64,000 nt of DNA from JBKXSZ01 sp047017005 (GCA_047017005.1 JBKXSZ010000003.1:1-64000), one strand, 5' to 3'. Positions 9,709 to 19,267 are shown, numbered from the stretch's first letter. Notes: generated from the sequence alone by a model not told the origin. Numbers and translations are program-made.

Positions 9709-9883
9709 GAAACAAGAAAAAATCAAATCCGGCACAAAAATGTACCGGACAATCTATATAAACTTTTTACTGCGGATTTTCGCAATAAAAAGAAGTAAAA
9801 AAGCAATACAAGAATAGCTACTTCAATATATCATATGAAAGAAAAAAAGAAGTGCTACTAAAATAAGGAGAAAAAATCAAAAG
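9709..9883 (+). other. Intergenic region with small hairpins
   Basis: Contains TCCGGCAC / GTACCGGA arms around 9727-9749 and a small TGCGG..CGCA hairpin near 9771, neither followed by a strong T-run. AAGGAG at 9865 is the likely ribosome binding site of the next gene. No further gene seen. Confidence 0.4.
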
Positions 9884-10622
9884 ATGGAGAATAATGTCGA
9901 AAATAAAATACGATTACAAAAATATTTAGCAGGGATGCGGAGTCTGCTCGAGAAGAAAAGCAGAAGAATACATTTTAGCAGGGAGAGTTATGGTAAATGG
10001 GAAGGTCGTAACAGAATTAGGAACAAAAATACATCAGGGAAAAGATAAAGTGGTAGTAGACCAAAAAGAAATAAAAGAAGATCAGATGCAAAATGTATAT
10101 ATTCTATTAAATAAGCCTATTGGTTATGTAACAACAGCAAGAGACCAGTTTAATAGAGACACTGTATTAGATTTAGTTAAAGATGTAAAGAGAAGATTGG
10201 TACCAGTAGGAAGATTAGATATGTATACATCTGGAGCACTTGTTTTAACAACAGATGGAGATTTTGTATATCATTTAACACACCCAAAACATGAGGTAGA
10301 AAAAACTTATACGGTAACGGTAAAAGGAGAAGTAACGCAAGAAGAAGTAGAGAAATTAAGAAAAGGTGTAAAAATTGAGGAATATACAACGAGACCAGCT
10401 AAGGTGAAAATATTAAAGATAGATAAAGAGAAAGAAATATCTAGATTAGAAATTACAATTCACGAAGGAAAAAACAGACAAGTCCGAAAAATGTGTGAAG
10501 CGATTGATAAAAAAGTATTATCACTACATCGAAGCAAAATAGGAGGAATAGGAGTAAAAGATTTACCGATAGGGAGCTGGAGATATTTGACTAAGCAAGA
10601 AGTAAAAGAACTAATGAAATAG
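9884..10622 (+). CDS. rluB: RluB/RsuA-family pseudouridine synthase, +1 disruption at CGG
   Basis: Pseudouridine synthase of the RsuA/RluB/E/F family acting on rRNA. From ATG 9884 the zero frame gives IRLQKYLAGM, then an in-frame CGG at 9938. Skipping C gives GVCSRRKAEEYI, exactly the expected S4-domain sequence with correct spacing, and continues to TAG at 10622 as a 245 aa protein. Catalytic motif GRLDMYTSGALVLTTDG contains the nucleophilic Asp; KTYTVTVKG and EGKNRQVRKMCEA follow. The unshifted frame runs about 35 nonsense codons to a TAA. A late start at 9990 would lack most of the S4 domain. Confidence 0.87.
9938..9941 (+). other. CGG +1 shift site in rluB
   Basis: Zero frame ATG CGG AGT becomes ATG GGA GTC when C is skipped, yielding Met-Gly-Val-Cys-Ser-Arg-Arg in place of the family's Ala-Gly-Val-Ala-Ser-Arg-Arg. 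It lies at codon 19, so nearly the whole protein depends on the shift. Confidence 0.75.
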
Positions 10623-10688
10623 AGATGAAAGAAGATAAGTAAAAGTAGGAAAAACAAGAAAAGAAACGAATAAATCTTGCAAGAAACC

Positions 10689-10717
10689 TTGTAAATAAAA
10701 AGGAATATCGATATAAT
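10689..10717 (+). promoter_or_regulatory. Promoter of the S1-domain gene
   Basis: TTGTAA (10689-10694), 17-base spacer, TATAAT (10712-10717), about 65 bases before the ATG at 10784. Confidence 0.6.
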
Positions 10718-10783
10718 ACCGATATAATGATAATAAAAACGAAAAAAAGAAAAGGAAACTACAAAAGATAAGGAGAAGCTATT

Positions 10784-11585
10784 ATGGAATATCAAAAGTT
10801 TATTCCGGAAGGCTGGAACGAACAATTAGAACCGATTCATGTCAATAATGTGGAGAATCTTCTACAAGAAGGAAAAGTTATGCAAGGATATGTTACAAAA
10901 TGCGACCCTAGCTATAACCTTTATGTAGAATTAACACCGCCACTAATTGGTGTAATACCAAGAGAAGAAGTGGAAGCAATTAATATTGATGAAACCGGAT
11001 TCCCAAAACCGAATATTTGTATTAATAAGGTCAATACCCTTTTACAATTTAAAATAAAAGATAAAATCGGAGACACTGTTATTTTATCTCGAAAAGAGGT
11101 AGGAAAAGAGGCGATTCAATGGCTAAAGGAAGAACTGAAAGTGGGACAAATAGTCCATGGCATCGTAAAGAATATAAGGCCTTATGGAGTATTTGTGGAA
11201 ATAGGAGGACGGAATTGTTGGATTATTGCATATTGAAGATATCTGTGTAGCAAGAATAAAATCACCATCAGAACGCTTCAAAATTGGACAAAAAATTGAT
11301 GTTATGATAAAATATATAGATGAAAAGCAAAATCGTCTGATGTTGACCTATAAAGAGTTACTAGGAACATGGGAAGAAAACATAAAAGATTTTAAAGAGG
11401 GTTCTACTGTGATTGGAATCGCAAGAGAAACAGAAAAGTCCAAAAATGGAATTTTTATTGAATTAAAACCGAATTTAGTAGGTATGGCAGAATACAAAGA
11501 AAGTATACAATACGGCCAAAAGGTGCGTGTGTATATAAAAAGAATTATACCAGAGAAGAAAAAAATAAAGTTAAATATTATATAA
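10784..11585 (+). CDS. S1 RNA-binding domain protein, +1 disruption at CGG
   Basis: A 266 aa protein with repeated S1/OB RNA-binding domains: about residues 25-95, 110-190 and 195-260. It resembles the short S1-like ribosomal or RNA-processing proteins of Firmicutes. The second domain reads GQIVHGIVKNIRPYGVFVEI and then Gly-Gly, followed by an in-frame CGG at 11210. Skipping C restores GIVGLLHIEDI, the most conserved S1 strand; without it translation ends at TGA after seven more codons. The downstream part has only a weak TTG as an internal start, without a good ribosome binding site. It is likely a translation or RNA-turnover factor. Confidence 0.82.
11210..11213 (+). other. CGG +1 shift site in S1-domain gene
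   Basis: Zero frame GGA CGG AAT becomes GGA GGA ATT after skipping C, giving Gly-Gly-Ile-Val-Gly-Leu-Leu-His, the standard S1 motif. AGGAGGA lies immediately upstream in the coding sequence, a Shine-Dalgarno-like stretch not seen at all the other sites. Confidence 0.75.
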
Positions 11586-11602
11586 TAAAAGGAGGATATA
11601 AA

Positions 11603-12547
11603 ATGATAGAAGATAACGAAATTAAAGCAGTTGTTTCTCCATTTGCAATTCGAGAAGGCGAAATTAAAACATTTGATGGAAAAGACGGATATGTATCCAT
11701 GAACCAAATCGTTCATAAAATTAATATGGGACATATCAATGAACTGCACTTTCACATACTAGAATTAGTAAATGAATTTGAATTTATCACTTCTAGACAA
11801 ATATATCAAATGCTAGAGTGGAAGGGTATTGAAGTAAAGTCACAAGACAAATTAAATAACAAACTAGAACAATTAGTAAAATCTAAAATATTAACTAGAT
11901 ATTATTTTACTTCAGAAGAAGGAAAAGGAATTTACCGTATTTATTGTTTAGAAAAGATGGGAAAATACCTTTTGAATTCTAGAAATATTGAATGCAAATG
12001 GCAACCAACAGATAATACCAAACCAGTTGCTATGATAAAGAAAAGATTAGCTGGAAATCAAACTCTAATTGCTTATTTAAGAAAAGTAAAGGCATTTGAA
12101 AGTTATGTAGTAAAACCAGCACTTACAGCAAAAACTTTAGGAAAAGTATTTAAAGCTTCTGGTGGCAGTGTAAAACTTACGAAAAATAAAAAGTCTATCC
12201 AATTTGTATTTGAAGTAGTAAGAAGAGAAGAGGATTGGAAGAAGAAATTAATAGAAAGAATGAGATTATATCAAGATTTTTATGCTAATTTCCAACCTAT
12301 GGATTCAGGCTTCCAGATGATGCCACAATTAATTATGGTTTGTGAAGATGACAAACATACTGCAGAAGTATTTAGAGAAATAGTAACCAATGGAGTAGAA
12401 ATCCCACAAATAAAACTATATTACACAACAGACTTAAAACAAAATGAACAAACTTTAGAAAAAACGCTAACAGAATTTAGACTAGATGAAAAAACAAACA
12501 AATACAAAATAGAAAATGTAGAACTAAAATTATTAGGCTTAGATTAA
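11603..12547 (+). CDS. Replication-relaxation family protein
   Basis: A 314 aa soluble protein. Residues about 50-125 look like a winged-helix DNA-binding domain (LVNEFEFITSRQIYQMLEWKG, LVKSKILTRYYF), followed by an alpha/beta region with LIMVCEDDKHTAEVFREIV, which fits the replication-relaxation family found on conjugative elements and plasmids. A strong AAGGAGG ribosome binding site precedes ATG 11603. It converges on a VirD4-like ATPase, which supports a mobile-element origin. No relaxase, integrase or other transfer gene lies nearby, so it is either a relic or a chromosomally adopted pair. The family name is moderately certain. Confidence 0.65.
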   Translation: MIEDNEIKAVVSPFAIREGEIKTFDGKDGYVSMNQIVHKINMGHINELHFHILELVNEFEFITSRQIYQMLEWKGIEVKSQDKLNNKLEQLVKSKILTRYYFTSEEGKGIYRIYCLEKMGKYLLNSRNIECKWQPTDNTKPVAMIKKRLAGNQTLIAYLRKVKAFESYVVKPALTAKTLGKVFKASGGSVKLTKNKKSIQFVFEVVRREEDWKKKLIERMRLYQDFYANFQPMDSGFQMMPQLIMVCEDDKHTAEVFREIVTNGVEIPQIKLYYTTDLKQNEQTLEKTLTEFRLDEKTNKYKIENVELKLLGLD

Positions 12548-12585
12548 AACATAGTTTAAACTAGCCGAAATATAAACAGAAGAAT

Positions 12586-12618
12586 AAAAAAAGAAGATAT
12601 ATCATCTTCTTTTTTTAT
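12586..12618. terminator. Bidirectional terminator between convergent genes
   Basis: A 13-bp perfect A/T hairpin (12586-12598 with 12604-12616) has a T-run on one side and an A-run on the other, serving both converging genes. Confidence 0.8.
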
Positions 12619-12626
12619 TCTTTTTT

Positions 12627-14942
12627 CTAATTCTTTTTCTTTTTATTGAAATTTACAACAATAGCATCCTCATTATCAAAGAAATAATTTGAATCCGTAT
12701 GGTTCATTTGAATAGGGTCTACGTTATTATCCCCATTAAACTTAATTGATTTAGGGTTAAATTTCTTTGCTGTATTATCTTCTGGCTCTGCTGTAGTTCC
12801 ATCTGCATATTTTTCAAAGTTATAATGTTTTAAAGAATGTTCTTCCTTATGTTTGGATTCCATGAAATCTAACATACCTTCTACTGCAACAAACTTTCCT
12901 TTTACATCTTTTACTTTACAAGTAGCAACCTTAAATCCGTTAGATTGAATTTTACCAGCTGCAAAATATGGTACCCATGCCCATTTTACATTACCAAATT
13001 TAGGATCATATTTTATCTTAGAGGTATCATAGTTATTACTAAATGTCCAATCCCTCTTTTGTCCCATTTCTTTTGACCACCACTCACCTTCTTCTGGTGT
13101 ACAACCACCGAATACTACTTCAGTAGCACAGTTGGCTAAAATGGTTTGTGATATATTTTTATTTAAATGAGTTCCTTTCAATTGATTTAAGTTTTGAGCA
13201 GTAATACTTGTTCCTACATGGTATTTACGATATAAAGTAAATAATGGCTCAATTGCAGGTCCTATAAAATCAGCAATTTCATCAATATATAGAAAATGTG
13301 GAATTCTAGTTGCTTCTGATCCTGGTCTTCTTAATACAGAATATTGCATTACTAAGATAGCAAACAATCCAAAAGCTTTATGTGCATTCGGTCCTAAATC
13401 TCCACGTCTAGTACAAATTAAAGTGATTTCGCCATCTGCTAATGCTTTATCAAAATCTACGTTATTATTACGATTACATAGAATGTTTTTTATACCAGGG
13501 AATCTTAATAAATTATCTAATTGAGTAATTGCAGAATAAACATACCTTTCTGTATCTTCTCTACCAATACCATCTTCATAAAAGTTCTTTTTAAAATAAG
13601 AGATTTGAATACTGTATTTTTTGGCTAATTCTTCATTCTTTTGTAATTCTTCACACATTTCTTCTACTAATTTGAAATTAGTTAGCATTTTTAACATATC
13701 TTCTAAGTTTGGTAAATCATCACCATGTAATCTTGGATACATTTCTTTTAATAGAATGGATACATTCTCGATTGCTTGAAATGTGATATCTTCACGGTAA
13801 GCTTCATCTACATCTTCATGTGCTGTATTATACATACCTTTTAATACAGAAGAAATTGCGATTGCTATTTGAGAAGCATCTGAATAAATAAAAGGATTTA
13901 ATCCTTTTGAATTACTATCTTGAGGGTCAATTATATTTACTGGAATATGATAATTTTGAGCTACTTTCCTTATATTTTGAGTAGATTCATTATCTGGTGA
14001 TAAGTAAGTAATACCTAAATCACGATAAATGATTCTATTACCTGTTGTTGCAAAGATAAGTTTCTTCATATAGGAAAGATAAATTTTTTCTTTTCCAGTA
14101 GCTGGTGTTAACATATTTAATGTAAAATGAGAGTTTAGGTAATCATTATCGTAAGGGCTATTTAATACAGCAATACCAGTTTTTAATGCTGTATATCCCA
14201 TTTCTTTTGCTGTCTCATGATAAAAGAACTTTTTCTCTAAGTCTTTTGCCATTAGTGGTTCAAATACAAGGGATGTTTTTCCAGTTCCAGAAGGACCTAT
14301 AGCAAGTAATGGTTCATATCTTCTGTTTTCTGCAATTTTATATACTTTTCCAGTTTCTTTATCTTTACATAAACTGACTTCACAAGTATATATTCCAACT
14401 TCTTTTGGGGCAGGGGCTAAGCTGATACCACTAAAATCCCAAATAGACCTTTTTATATCTCTAGCGTTGTCAACATCAGAAAGAAAATACTTAAAGACTG
14501 GATAGAAGGTTGCCAGAGGTATCAAGACTGCTATTGAAGTGAATGCCGGTTTTACTAACTCTGGAAATTCTGTTACAATTCCAACGTAATTTGGAACAGA
14601 GACAAATAGCAACCACATGATTTCATTTACCCACTGTGCTAACATAGAGATAGTAATAATTGCAAAACCTGTTCCATATAAATAGAAAAGAGTTATTTTC
14701 ATATTTTTGGAACTAGCATAAGCAGAACCTGCAGCAAAGGCAAATCCAAAAACAGGGCAAGCAATAGCAAAGAAGTATGCAATAGGTCCCCAATAAGAGA
14801 CTGATGTGCCAGTAAAAATTAAAAATAACATTTCTACTAATCTATCAACAGCTAGGTAAATTGTAACTAAAGTTAAAATATAGGCGACAAAAGTATTACG
14901 ATTGGTACCTAACTTTTTTAAGAGTTTATCAATATATTTCAA
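12627..14942 (-). CDS. VirD4/TraG-like conjugative coupling ATPase
   Basis: A 771 aa type IV coupling protein homologue. The N-terminal 160 residues hold four membrane helices. The ATPase domain has Walker A GPSGTGKTS (about residue 218) and Walker B FLYIDEIADF, followed by SITAQNLNQLKG, typical of TraG/TraD. Its start appears to be TTG at 14942, preceded by a weak GGTGA. The protein is full length with no decay, though no relaxase or T4SS channel genes accompany it. It could pump DNA in an unknown process or be the remnant of an integrative element with a conserved role. Base composition matches the neighbours. Confidence 0.8.
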   Translation of the reverse strand: MKYIDKLLKKLGTNRNTFVAYILTLVTIYLAVDRLVEMLFLIFTGTSVSYWGPIAYFFAIACPVFGFAFAAGSAYASSKNMKITLFYLYGTGFAIITISMLAQWVNEIMWLLFVSVPNYVGIVTEFPELVKPAFTSIAVLIPLATFYPVFKYFLSDVDNARDIKRSIWDFSGISLAPAPKEVGIYTCEVSLCKDKETGKVYKIAENRRYEPLLAIGPSGTGKTSLVFEPLMAKDLEKKFFYHETAKEMGYTALKTGIAVLNSPYDNDYLNSHFTLNMLTPATGKEKIYLSYMKKLIFATTGNRIIYRDLGITYLSPDNESTQNIRKVAQNYHIPVNIIDPQDSNSKGLNPFIYSDASQIAIAISSVLKGMYNTAHEDVDEAYREDITFQAIENVSILLKEMYPRLHGDDLPNLEDMLKMLTNFKLVEEMCEELQKNEELAKKYSIQISYFKKNFYEDGIGREDTERYVYSAITQLDNLLRFPGIKNILCNRNNNVDFDKALADGEITLICTRRGDLGPNAHKAFGLFAILVMQYSVLRRPGSEATRIPHFLYIDEIADFIGPAIEPLFTLYRKYHVGTSITAQNLNQLKGTHLNKNISQTILANCATEVVFGGCTPEEGEWWSKEMGQKRDWTFSNNYDTSKIKYDPKFGNVKWAWVPYFAAGKIQSNGFKVATCKVKDVKGKFVAVEGMLDFMESKHKEEHSLKHYNFEKYADGTTAEPEDNTAKKFNPKSIKFNGDNNVDPIQMNHTDSNYFFDNEDAIVVNFNKKKKN

Positions 14943-15321
14943 AACTTGTTCACCACTTTCAAAAATTTAAACTATTCCATCTATATTATCCTATAAAATC
15001 AAGAAAAATACAAGGGTTTCAAGGAAATTTATCGTCAAAAAATGGGCTTTTTTAATAAATTTTGTCATTTATAAAGAGTTAAAATAAAAGAAGAAAAAAA
15101 CAGGAGAATTTAGGAAAATTTAGGTTATGAAATTGATAAATTTACTTTTTTTACTTGTTTTTACTTGAATGTTCTTTCTAATATTAATATAATTAGGGAA
15201 TGATTAATATGATTAAAAAGAGTGAAATATAAAATATAAAAAAATACAAATAAATATATGAAAACATAATATCTTAAAAGTTAAGAAATAAAAAACAAAT
15301 GAAAGCAGAAAAAGAAAGGAA
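14943..15321 (+). promoter_or_regulatory. AT-rich divergent promoter region
   Basis: About 380 bases without a gene between two divergent units. Rightward, TTGAAT (15165-15170), 17 bases and TATAAT (15188-15193) form a good promoter for the flippase gene, leaving a leader of about 125 bases. A leftward promoter for the coupling ATPase is less clear. No conserved RNA element recognised. Confidence 0.5.
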
Positions 15322-17031
15322 ATGATGATGCAAGAGCCAGAAATAAATCGAGAGAATAACGGAAGGAAAAAACTAAAAAAAGAAAGCTTTATGCAAGGGG
15401 TATTAGCCTTAATGGTATCCCAAGTGCTAATTAAAGTTTTAGGGTTAGTATATAACTTATATTTAACGAATAAAGAAGGGTTTGGAGATACGGGTAATGC
15501 GATTCGAAGTTCTGGTTATCAGATTTATGCTTTACTGTTAACACTTTCTTCGATTGGTGTTCCAAATGCTATTTCTAAATTGGTATCAGAAAGAGTAGCA
15601 GTAGGAGATAATAAAGGAGCACATCGTGTTTTTAAAATAGCATTTGCTACCTTTGCAGTAATTGGTTTAATTGGTACATTAGCCCTATTCTTTGGCGCGG
15701 GATATATTGCTGGAGTATGGTTCCAAATACCGGAAGCGAAACTAACTTTAGTGGCACTTTCTCCATCTATATTTTTTGTATCTATTGCCTCTGTAATCCG
15801 AGGATATTTTAATGGTAGAAAGAATATGAAAGCAACAGCAAATTCACAGACCATTGAGCAAGTATTTAAGACAATTCTTACTATTGGACTTGTAGAATTA
15901 ATCTTTACGATGTCAAGTGGAAATACTACTCTAATGGCAGCAGGAGCCAATTTAGCTACTACTTTAGCTGTGTTTTTAAGCTTTATGTATCTTTTTTCCT
16001 ATTATAAAATTCGAAGAAGAGAGATGCCAATTAAGAACGAGATAGGAGTAAAGACAAAAAGAGAACCAGTAAAGAAAATGATAAAACGAATCCTAAGTGT
16101 ATCGATTCCTATTTCTTTAAGTTCTCTAATGTCTGCTATTAATAAAAATGTAGACTCTTTAACCGTAGTTAGAGGGCTAAAAACATTTTTACCAGAAGCA
16201 GCTGCTAAAGCACAGTATGGAATTTTAAGTGGAAAAGTAGATACTTTAACTTCTCTTCCATTATCCTTTAATATTGCATTTGCAACTGCGTTAGTACCAG
16301 CACTATCAGAAGCAAGGGCAAAGAAGGATGAAAACACAGGAGTAAAGAGAGTTTCTTTTTCTTTACTAATTACAATGCTAATTGGACTTCCTTGTACAAT
16401 AGGTATGATTATTTTTGCACAGCCAATCTTAAATTTATTATTCCCAAATGCAAAAGATGGAGCTATGATATTAGCAGTAAGTGCATTAACTGTCATCTTT
16501 ACCGTGCTTGCACAAACGACAAATGGAGCATTGCAAGGAATGGGAAAAGTAATGGTACCAGCAACAGCTCTTGGATGTGGTATGTTAGCTAAATTAATTT
16601 TAAATTTGGTGTTAGTACCAATACCAGAAATTGGAGCAGTAGGTGCAGCAATTGGCTCTGTAGTATGTCATATGATTTCCTTTAGCATTGGATTTACAGT
16701 CCTTCGAAAGAATATGAAACTGGATTTACCATTTGGAAAATTCATTGTCAAACCAGTAATTGCAACCATTATGATGAGTGTTTGTTCTTATTTTGCATAT
16801 ATTACCTTATCTGGAATAATTGCAGAAAAAATGGCTACAATAATAGCATTGGTAATCGCCATTGTTATTTATCTATTATCCGTTATTGCATTAGGAATTT
16901 TAAGTAAAGAAGACATTTATATGATTCCTTACGGACAAAAGATTTACAAGTTTTTAGAAAAAATCGGTATTTATAAAGAAAAAACAAAAATCGCTGAAAA
17001 GCCTTATAAATCAGGAAAACATAGTAAGTAA
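15322..17031 (+). CDS. spoVB: SpoVB/MurJ-type polysaccharide or lipid flippase
   Basis: A 569 aa MOP-superfamily transporter with about 14 membrane helices, of the stage V sporulation protein B / oligosaccharide flippase type that moves lipid-linked precursors across the membrane. The N-terminus QGVLALMVSQVLIKVLGLVY and later SIPISLSSLMSAINKNVDSL and GPL-like loops are characteristic of the polysaccharide biosynthesis group. The start lies in an ATGATGATG run with AAGGAAATG before it; the first ATG is used here. The gene may serve spore cortex or general peptidoglycan export; the window shows no other sporulation operon. Confidence 0.8.
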   Translation: MMMQEPEINRENNGRKKLKKESFMQGVLALMVSQVLIKVLGLVYNLYLTNKEGFGDTGNAIRSSGYQIYALLLTLSSIGVPNAISKLVSERVAVGDNKGAHRVFKIAFATFAVIGLIGTLALFFGAGYIAGVWFQIPEAKLTLVALSPSIFFVSIASVIRGYFNGRKNMKATANSQTIEQVFKTILTIGLVELIFTMSSGNTTLMAAGANLATTLAVFLSFMYLFSYYKIRRREMPIKNEIGVKTKREPVKKMIKRILSVSIPISLSSLMSAINKNVDSLTVVRGLKTFLPEAAAKAQYGILSGKVDTLTSLPLSFNIAFATALVPALSEARAKKDENTGVKRVSFSLLITMLIGLPCTIGMIIFAQPILNLLFPNAKDGAMILAVSALTVIFTVLAQTTNGALQGMGKVMVPATALGCGMLAKLILNLVLVPIPEIGAVGAAIGSVVCHMISFSIGFTVLRKNMKLDLPFGKFIVKPVIATIMMSVCSYFAYITLSGIIAEKMATIIALVIAIVIYLLSVIALGILSKEDIYMIPYGQKIYKFLEKIGIYKEKTKIAEKPYKSGKHSK

Positions 17032-17181
17032 AACGGTGAATCCTTACGGAGAAAAAGAATTGCAAGAAAAAATAAAGAAAAAAAGAAGGATTTTGGGGAA
17101 AACTGGCGAATAATCTTAATTAGTAGATAACTAGCAAAGAAATCTACAAACAAAACCAAAATCTTATAGGAGGTAATGTAA

Positions 17182-17460
17182 ATGAACAAAGCTGAATTAA
17201 TCGCAGCTATCGCTGCTAAAACAGGAGAAACAAAGAAAAACGCTGAAGCAACAGTTAACGCTTTTGTTGACGTTGTAACAGATACATTAGTAAAAGGAGA
17301 CAAAGTTCAACTAGTTGGATTTGGTTCATTCGAAGTAAGAAAAAGAGCTGCTAGAAAAGGAAGAAACCCACAAACTAAAGAAGAAATCAAAATACCAGCA
17401 TCAAAAGCTCCAGTTTTCAAAGCAGGAAAAGCTTTAAAAGACTTAGTAAACAAAAAATAA
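17182..17460 (+). CDS. hup: DNA-binding protein HU
   Basis: A 92 aa histone-like protein that bends and compacts DNA as a dimer. It begins [15 protein letters not shown] and has the DNA-binding arm signature [20 protein letters not shown]. An AGGAGG ribosome binding site sits eight bases before the ATG. Length and sequence are canonical, and a terminator follows, so it is transcribed as a short unit. Confidence 0.97.
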   Translation: MNKAELIAAIAAKTGETKKNAEATVNAFVDVVTDTLVKGDKVQLVGFGSFEVRKRAARKGRNPQTKEEIKIPASKAPVFKAGKALKDLVNKK

Positions 17461-17497
17461 GAATTATATATAGATACTATATGAATTCATATAAAAG

Positions 17498-17534
17498 AGA
17501 TATAAGTATTGTTCATGACTTATATCTTTTTTTA
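17498..17534 (+). terminator. Terminator after hup
   Basis: AGATATAAGT (17498-17507) pairs with ACTTATATCT (17518-17527), followed by seven T. Confidence 0.85.
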
Positions 17535-17569
17535 TTACAAAAAAGTTTAGAAAAAATAAAAAAATAGTA

Positions 17570-17599
17570 TTGACAAAAACAATATTTACGTATTATAAT
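17570..17599 (+). promoter_or_regulatory. tRNA-Leu promoter
   Basis: TTGACA, 18 bases, TATAAT about 30 bases before the tRNA. Confidence 0.65.
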
Positions 17600-17630
17600 A
17601 AAACCTGTCGTAAGACAAATGCCAGTAGAT

Positions 17631-17719
17631 GCAGCTGTGGCGGAACTGGCAGACGCACAGGACTTAAAATCCTGCGAGACTTAAATCTCGTGCCGGTTCG
17701 ATTCCGGCCAGCTGCACCA
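17631..17719 (+). tRNA. tRNA-Leu (UAA), CCA encoded
   Basis: Acceptor GCAGCTG pairs with CAGCTGC; the anticodon arm CAGGA/TCCTG carries loop CTTAAAA with anticodon TAA; a long variable arm (GAGACTTAAATCTC) and T arm CCGG-TTCGATT-CCGG complete a class II tRNA. ACCA is genomically encoded at 17716-17719. An accessory region begins right after it, as is common at tRNA integration sites. Confidence 0.96.
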
Positions 17720-17722
17720 AAA

Positions 17723-17761
17723 TACAGATTAGAAATCAAATTTCTAACCTGTACTTTTTTG
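17723..17761 (+). terminator. Terminator after tRNA-Leu
   Basis: Arms around 17723-17736 and 17740-17752 with one mismatch, followed by TTTTTT. Confidence 0.7.
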
Positions 17762-18072
17762 CGTTAATGAGCAAAATTCCCCATTTTATAAGGGTTAGAA
17801 AATAGTTTTTTAAAGTTCTGAAAAATACTCTAAAATGCATATAAAATGTCGGGATTGAATGTCGGGACAAGTTTTAATCATTGATAGTTCTATCAAATAC
17901 TCCCTTTGCTAGAAAATAAAATGTTGATTGAAACTTCAAAAATGAAAATAGAAATGAAAATTAATAAATTAATTACAAATAATTCTTGGATTAAAGAAAA
18001 TATAAATCATTTAGACGATAATAATTATTTTCTAGAATATAAGTTAATTAAAAATGAAAGGGTGGATTAATA
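17762..18072 (+). other. Post-tRNA junction with a possible 49-codon ORF
   Basis: Carries a short direct repeat of AATGTCGGGA (near 17846 and 17858). An ORF 17921-18070 (ATG, 49 aa, Lys/Asn-rich) ends three bases before the next gene's start and could be a small gene or a decayed remnant of an integrated element. No integrase sequence recognised. Confidence 0.3.
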
Positions 18073-18771
18073 ATGAAAAAGAAACTGTTAGTTGTGATTG
18101 GTATAATTGTTTTATTAGTTGTTGGTGTTTTTGCATATTTTGTTATTTCTGATTTAGGACAAGAAGAAAAATTAAAAAATGAACTTAATGAAATAAGTGA
18201 AATGGCTAATACAGAAAACATAGATATTGAAAAAACATATGAAAGATTAGATAGAACAATAACTAAAGGAGATTATGCTGAAGTAGAGAAATCATTTAAA
18301 AGTTATTTAAAAGATAATTTTGATAATAGCATAAAGATTGCAAAAATGTTAAATGATGAAAAGATAGTAAATATATTGACTGTGAATAATTATGTAGAAG
18401 ATGGTAAGGATTTTATAGAAACTAAAAAATATATTGAGAATACACGAAATGAATTAGAAAAATGTAAACAAGAATATATAGAATTTTTTACTGAAGAAAA
18501 GGCAATGTCATATATAAAAGATAAAGGATTAGATAGTTATTATACTGATTTATATAAGCAAGAGTTTGTAGGAGATATAGAGTCACATATCGATGATAAA
18601 ACTGTAGAGAATTCAATAGATGATATAATCGAAATATTAAATATATCAGAGCAGGTAATAGAAATGTTATCAGACAACCAAAACTCTTGGCAAATAGATG
18701 GAGAAAATATAGTATTTAATAATACTAAATTATCAAATGAATATAACCGACTTTTAAACCAATTATCATAA
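18073..18771 (+). CDS. Hypothetical membrane-anchored protein
   Basis: I do not recognise this 232 aa protein. Residues 3-26 form a hydrophobic helix preceded by Lys residues, which acts as an uncleaved anchor or signal; the rest is highly charged and predicted mostly helical (KLKNELNEISEMANTEN onward), probably extracytoplasmic. A GGGTGG-like ribosome binding site is present. Its low GC and position just 3' of tRNA-Leu suggest it belongs to an acquired region. There is no cysteine lipobox at the end of the helix. Confidence 0.65.
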   Translation: MKKKLLVVIGIIVLLVVGVFAYFVISDLGQEEKLKNELNEISEMANTENIDIEKTYERLDRTITKGDYAEVEKSFKSYLKDNFDNSIKIAKMLNDEKIVNILTVNNYVEDGKDFIETKKYIENTRNELEKCKQEYIEFFTEEKAMSYIKDKGLDSYYTDLYKQEFVGDIESHIDDKTVENSIDDIIEILNISEQVIEMLSDNQNSWQIDGENIVFNNTKLSNEYNRLLNQLS

Positions 18772-18891
18772 TCACAAATTACAATTTTTCAATTGAATAT
18801 AGTTAAAAAATTTGTTTATTGTTTTAATTAACATTATATAATAATAATTACTCGAATAGAATTGAACAAATGCTTTAAAATAGATATTTCA
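18772..18891 (+). other. Intergenic, nothing recognised
   Basis: AT-rich sequence with no convincing ORF or signal before the tRNA-like hairpin. Confidence 0.4.
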
Positions 18892-18950
18892 GCAGATTGA
18901 ACTTTCCAATCTGCACCAAAAAGTTGAGTTTTAACCAAATTCAACTTTTT
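18892..18950 (+). repeat. tRNA-end-like hairpin plus terminator
   Basis: GCAGATTG (18892-18899) pairs with CAATCTGC (18907-18914) and is followed directly by ACCA, as a tRNA acceptor stem with its CCA would be, but the tRNA body is missing. A second hairpin, AAAAGTTGA with TCAACTTTT (to 18950), followed by T residues, acts as its terminator. It looks like a deleted tRNA gene. Confidence 0.5.
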
Positions 18951-19199
18951 TTACTTTTTAGTTAAAATTATTTGTAAATACTACATTTCTTCATTGTTTA
19001 ATTATTTATCATATTAAAGATTGTTACATTTTCAACTTCATTTTTCAAGTTTTCATTTTCTTGTTTTAATTCGTAATTTTTTATTTGTATCCGTTAATTA
19101 CTCGTCTATAATCTTCTCGCATAATTTCATTAACTGCTCATAGTGTTTAATGTCCTGTCTTGCAACCTTTTGTAACTATAAAAAATTGCTCATTTTGTA
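18951..19199 (+). other. Non-coding remnant
   Basis: No intact gene. The reverse strand of about 19020-19160 gives short coding-like fragments interrupted by stops, suggesting a decayed gene; family not recognised. Confidence 0.25.
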
Positions 19200-19250
19200 T
19201 TGACATTATAAAAATAAAATAGTATTATTGTATTATGCAAGTAATACAAT
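19200..19250 (+). promoter_or_regulatory. Promoter with overlapping GntR-type operator
   Basis: TTGACA (19200-19205), 17 bases, TATTAT (19223-19228). A perfect palindrome ATTGTATTA-N6-TAATACAAT (19227-19250, nine-bp arms) begins at the -10 box. It is ideally placed for autoregulation by the GntR protein encoded next, as in YtrA systems. Confidence 0.7.
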
Positions 19251-19267
19251 AAAGAAAGGAAATAATT

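Noticed and set aside
9932..9935. Extra G or A in the GGGA run as the cause of the rluB break
   Set aside because: This would give AGCGV, which also reads, but skipping C at CGG preserves the family spacing (LAxxGVxSRR) and matches the other four sites.
11226..11585. Independent second S1 gene starting at an internal TTG
   Set aside because: The preceding bases encode the missing half of the same S1 domain; a single +1 shift restores it.
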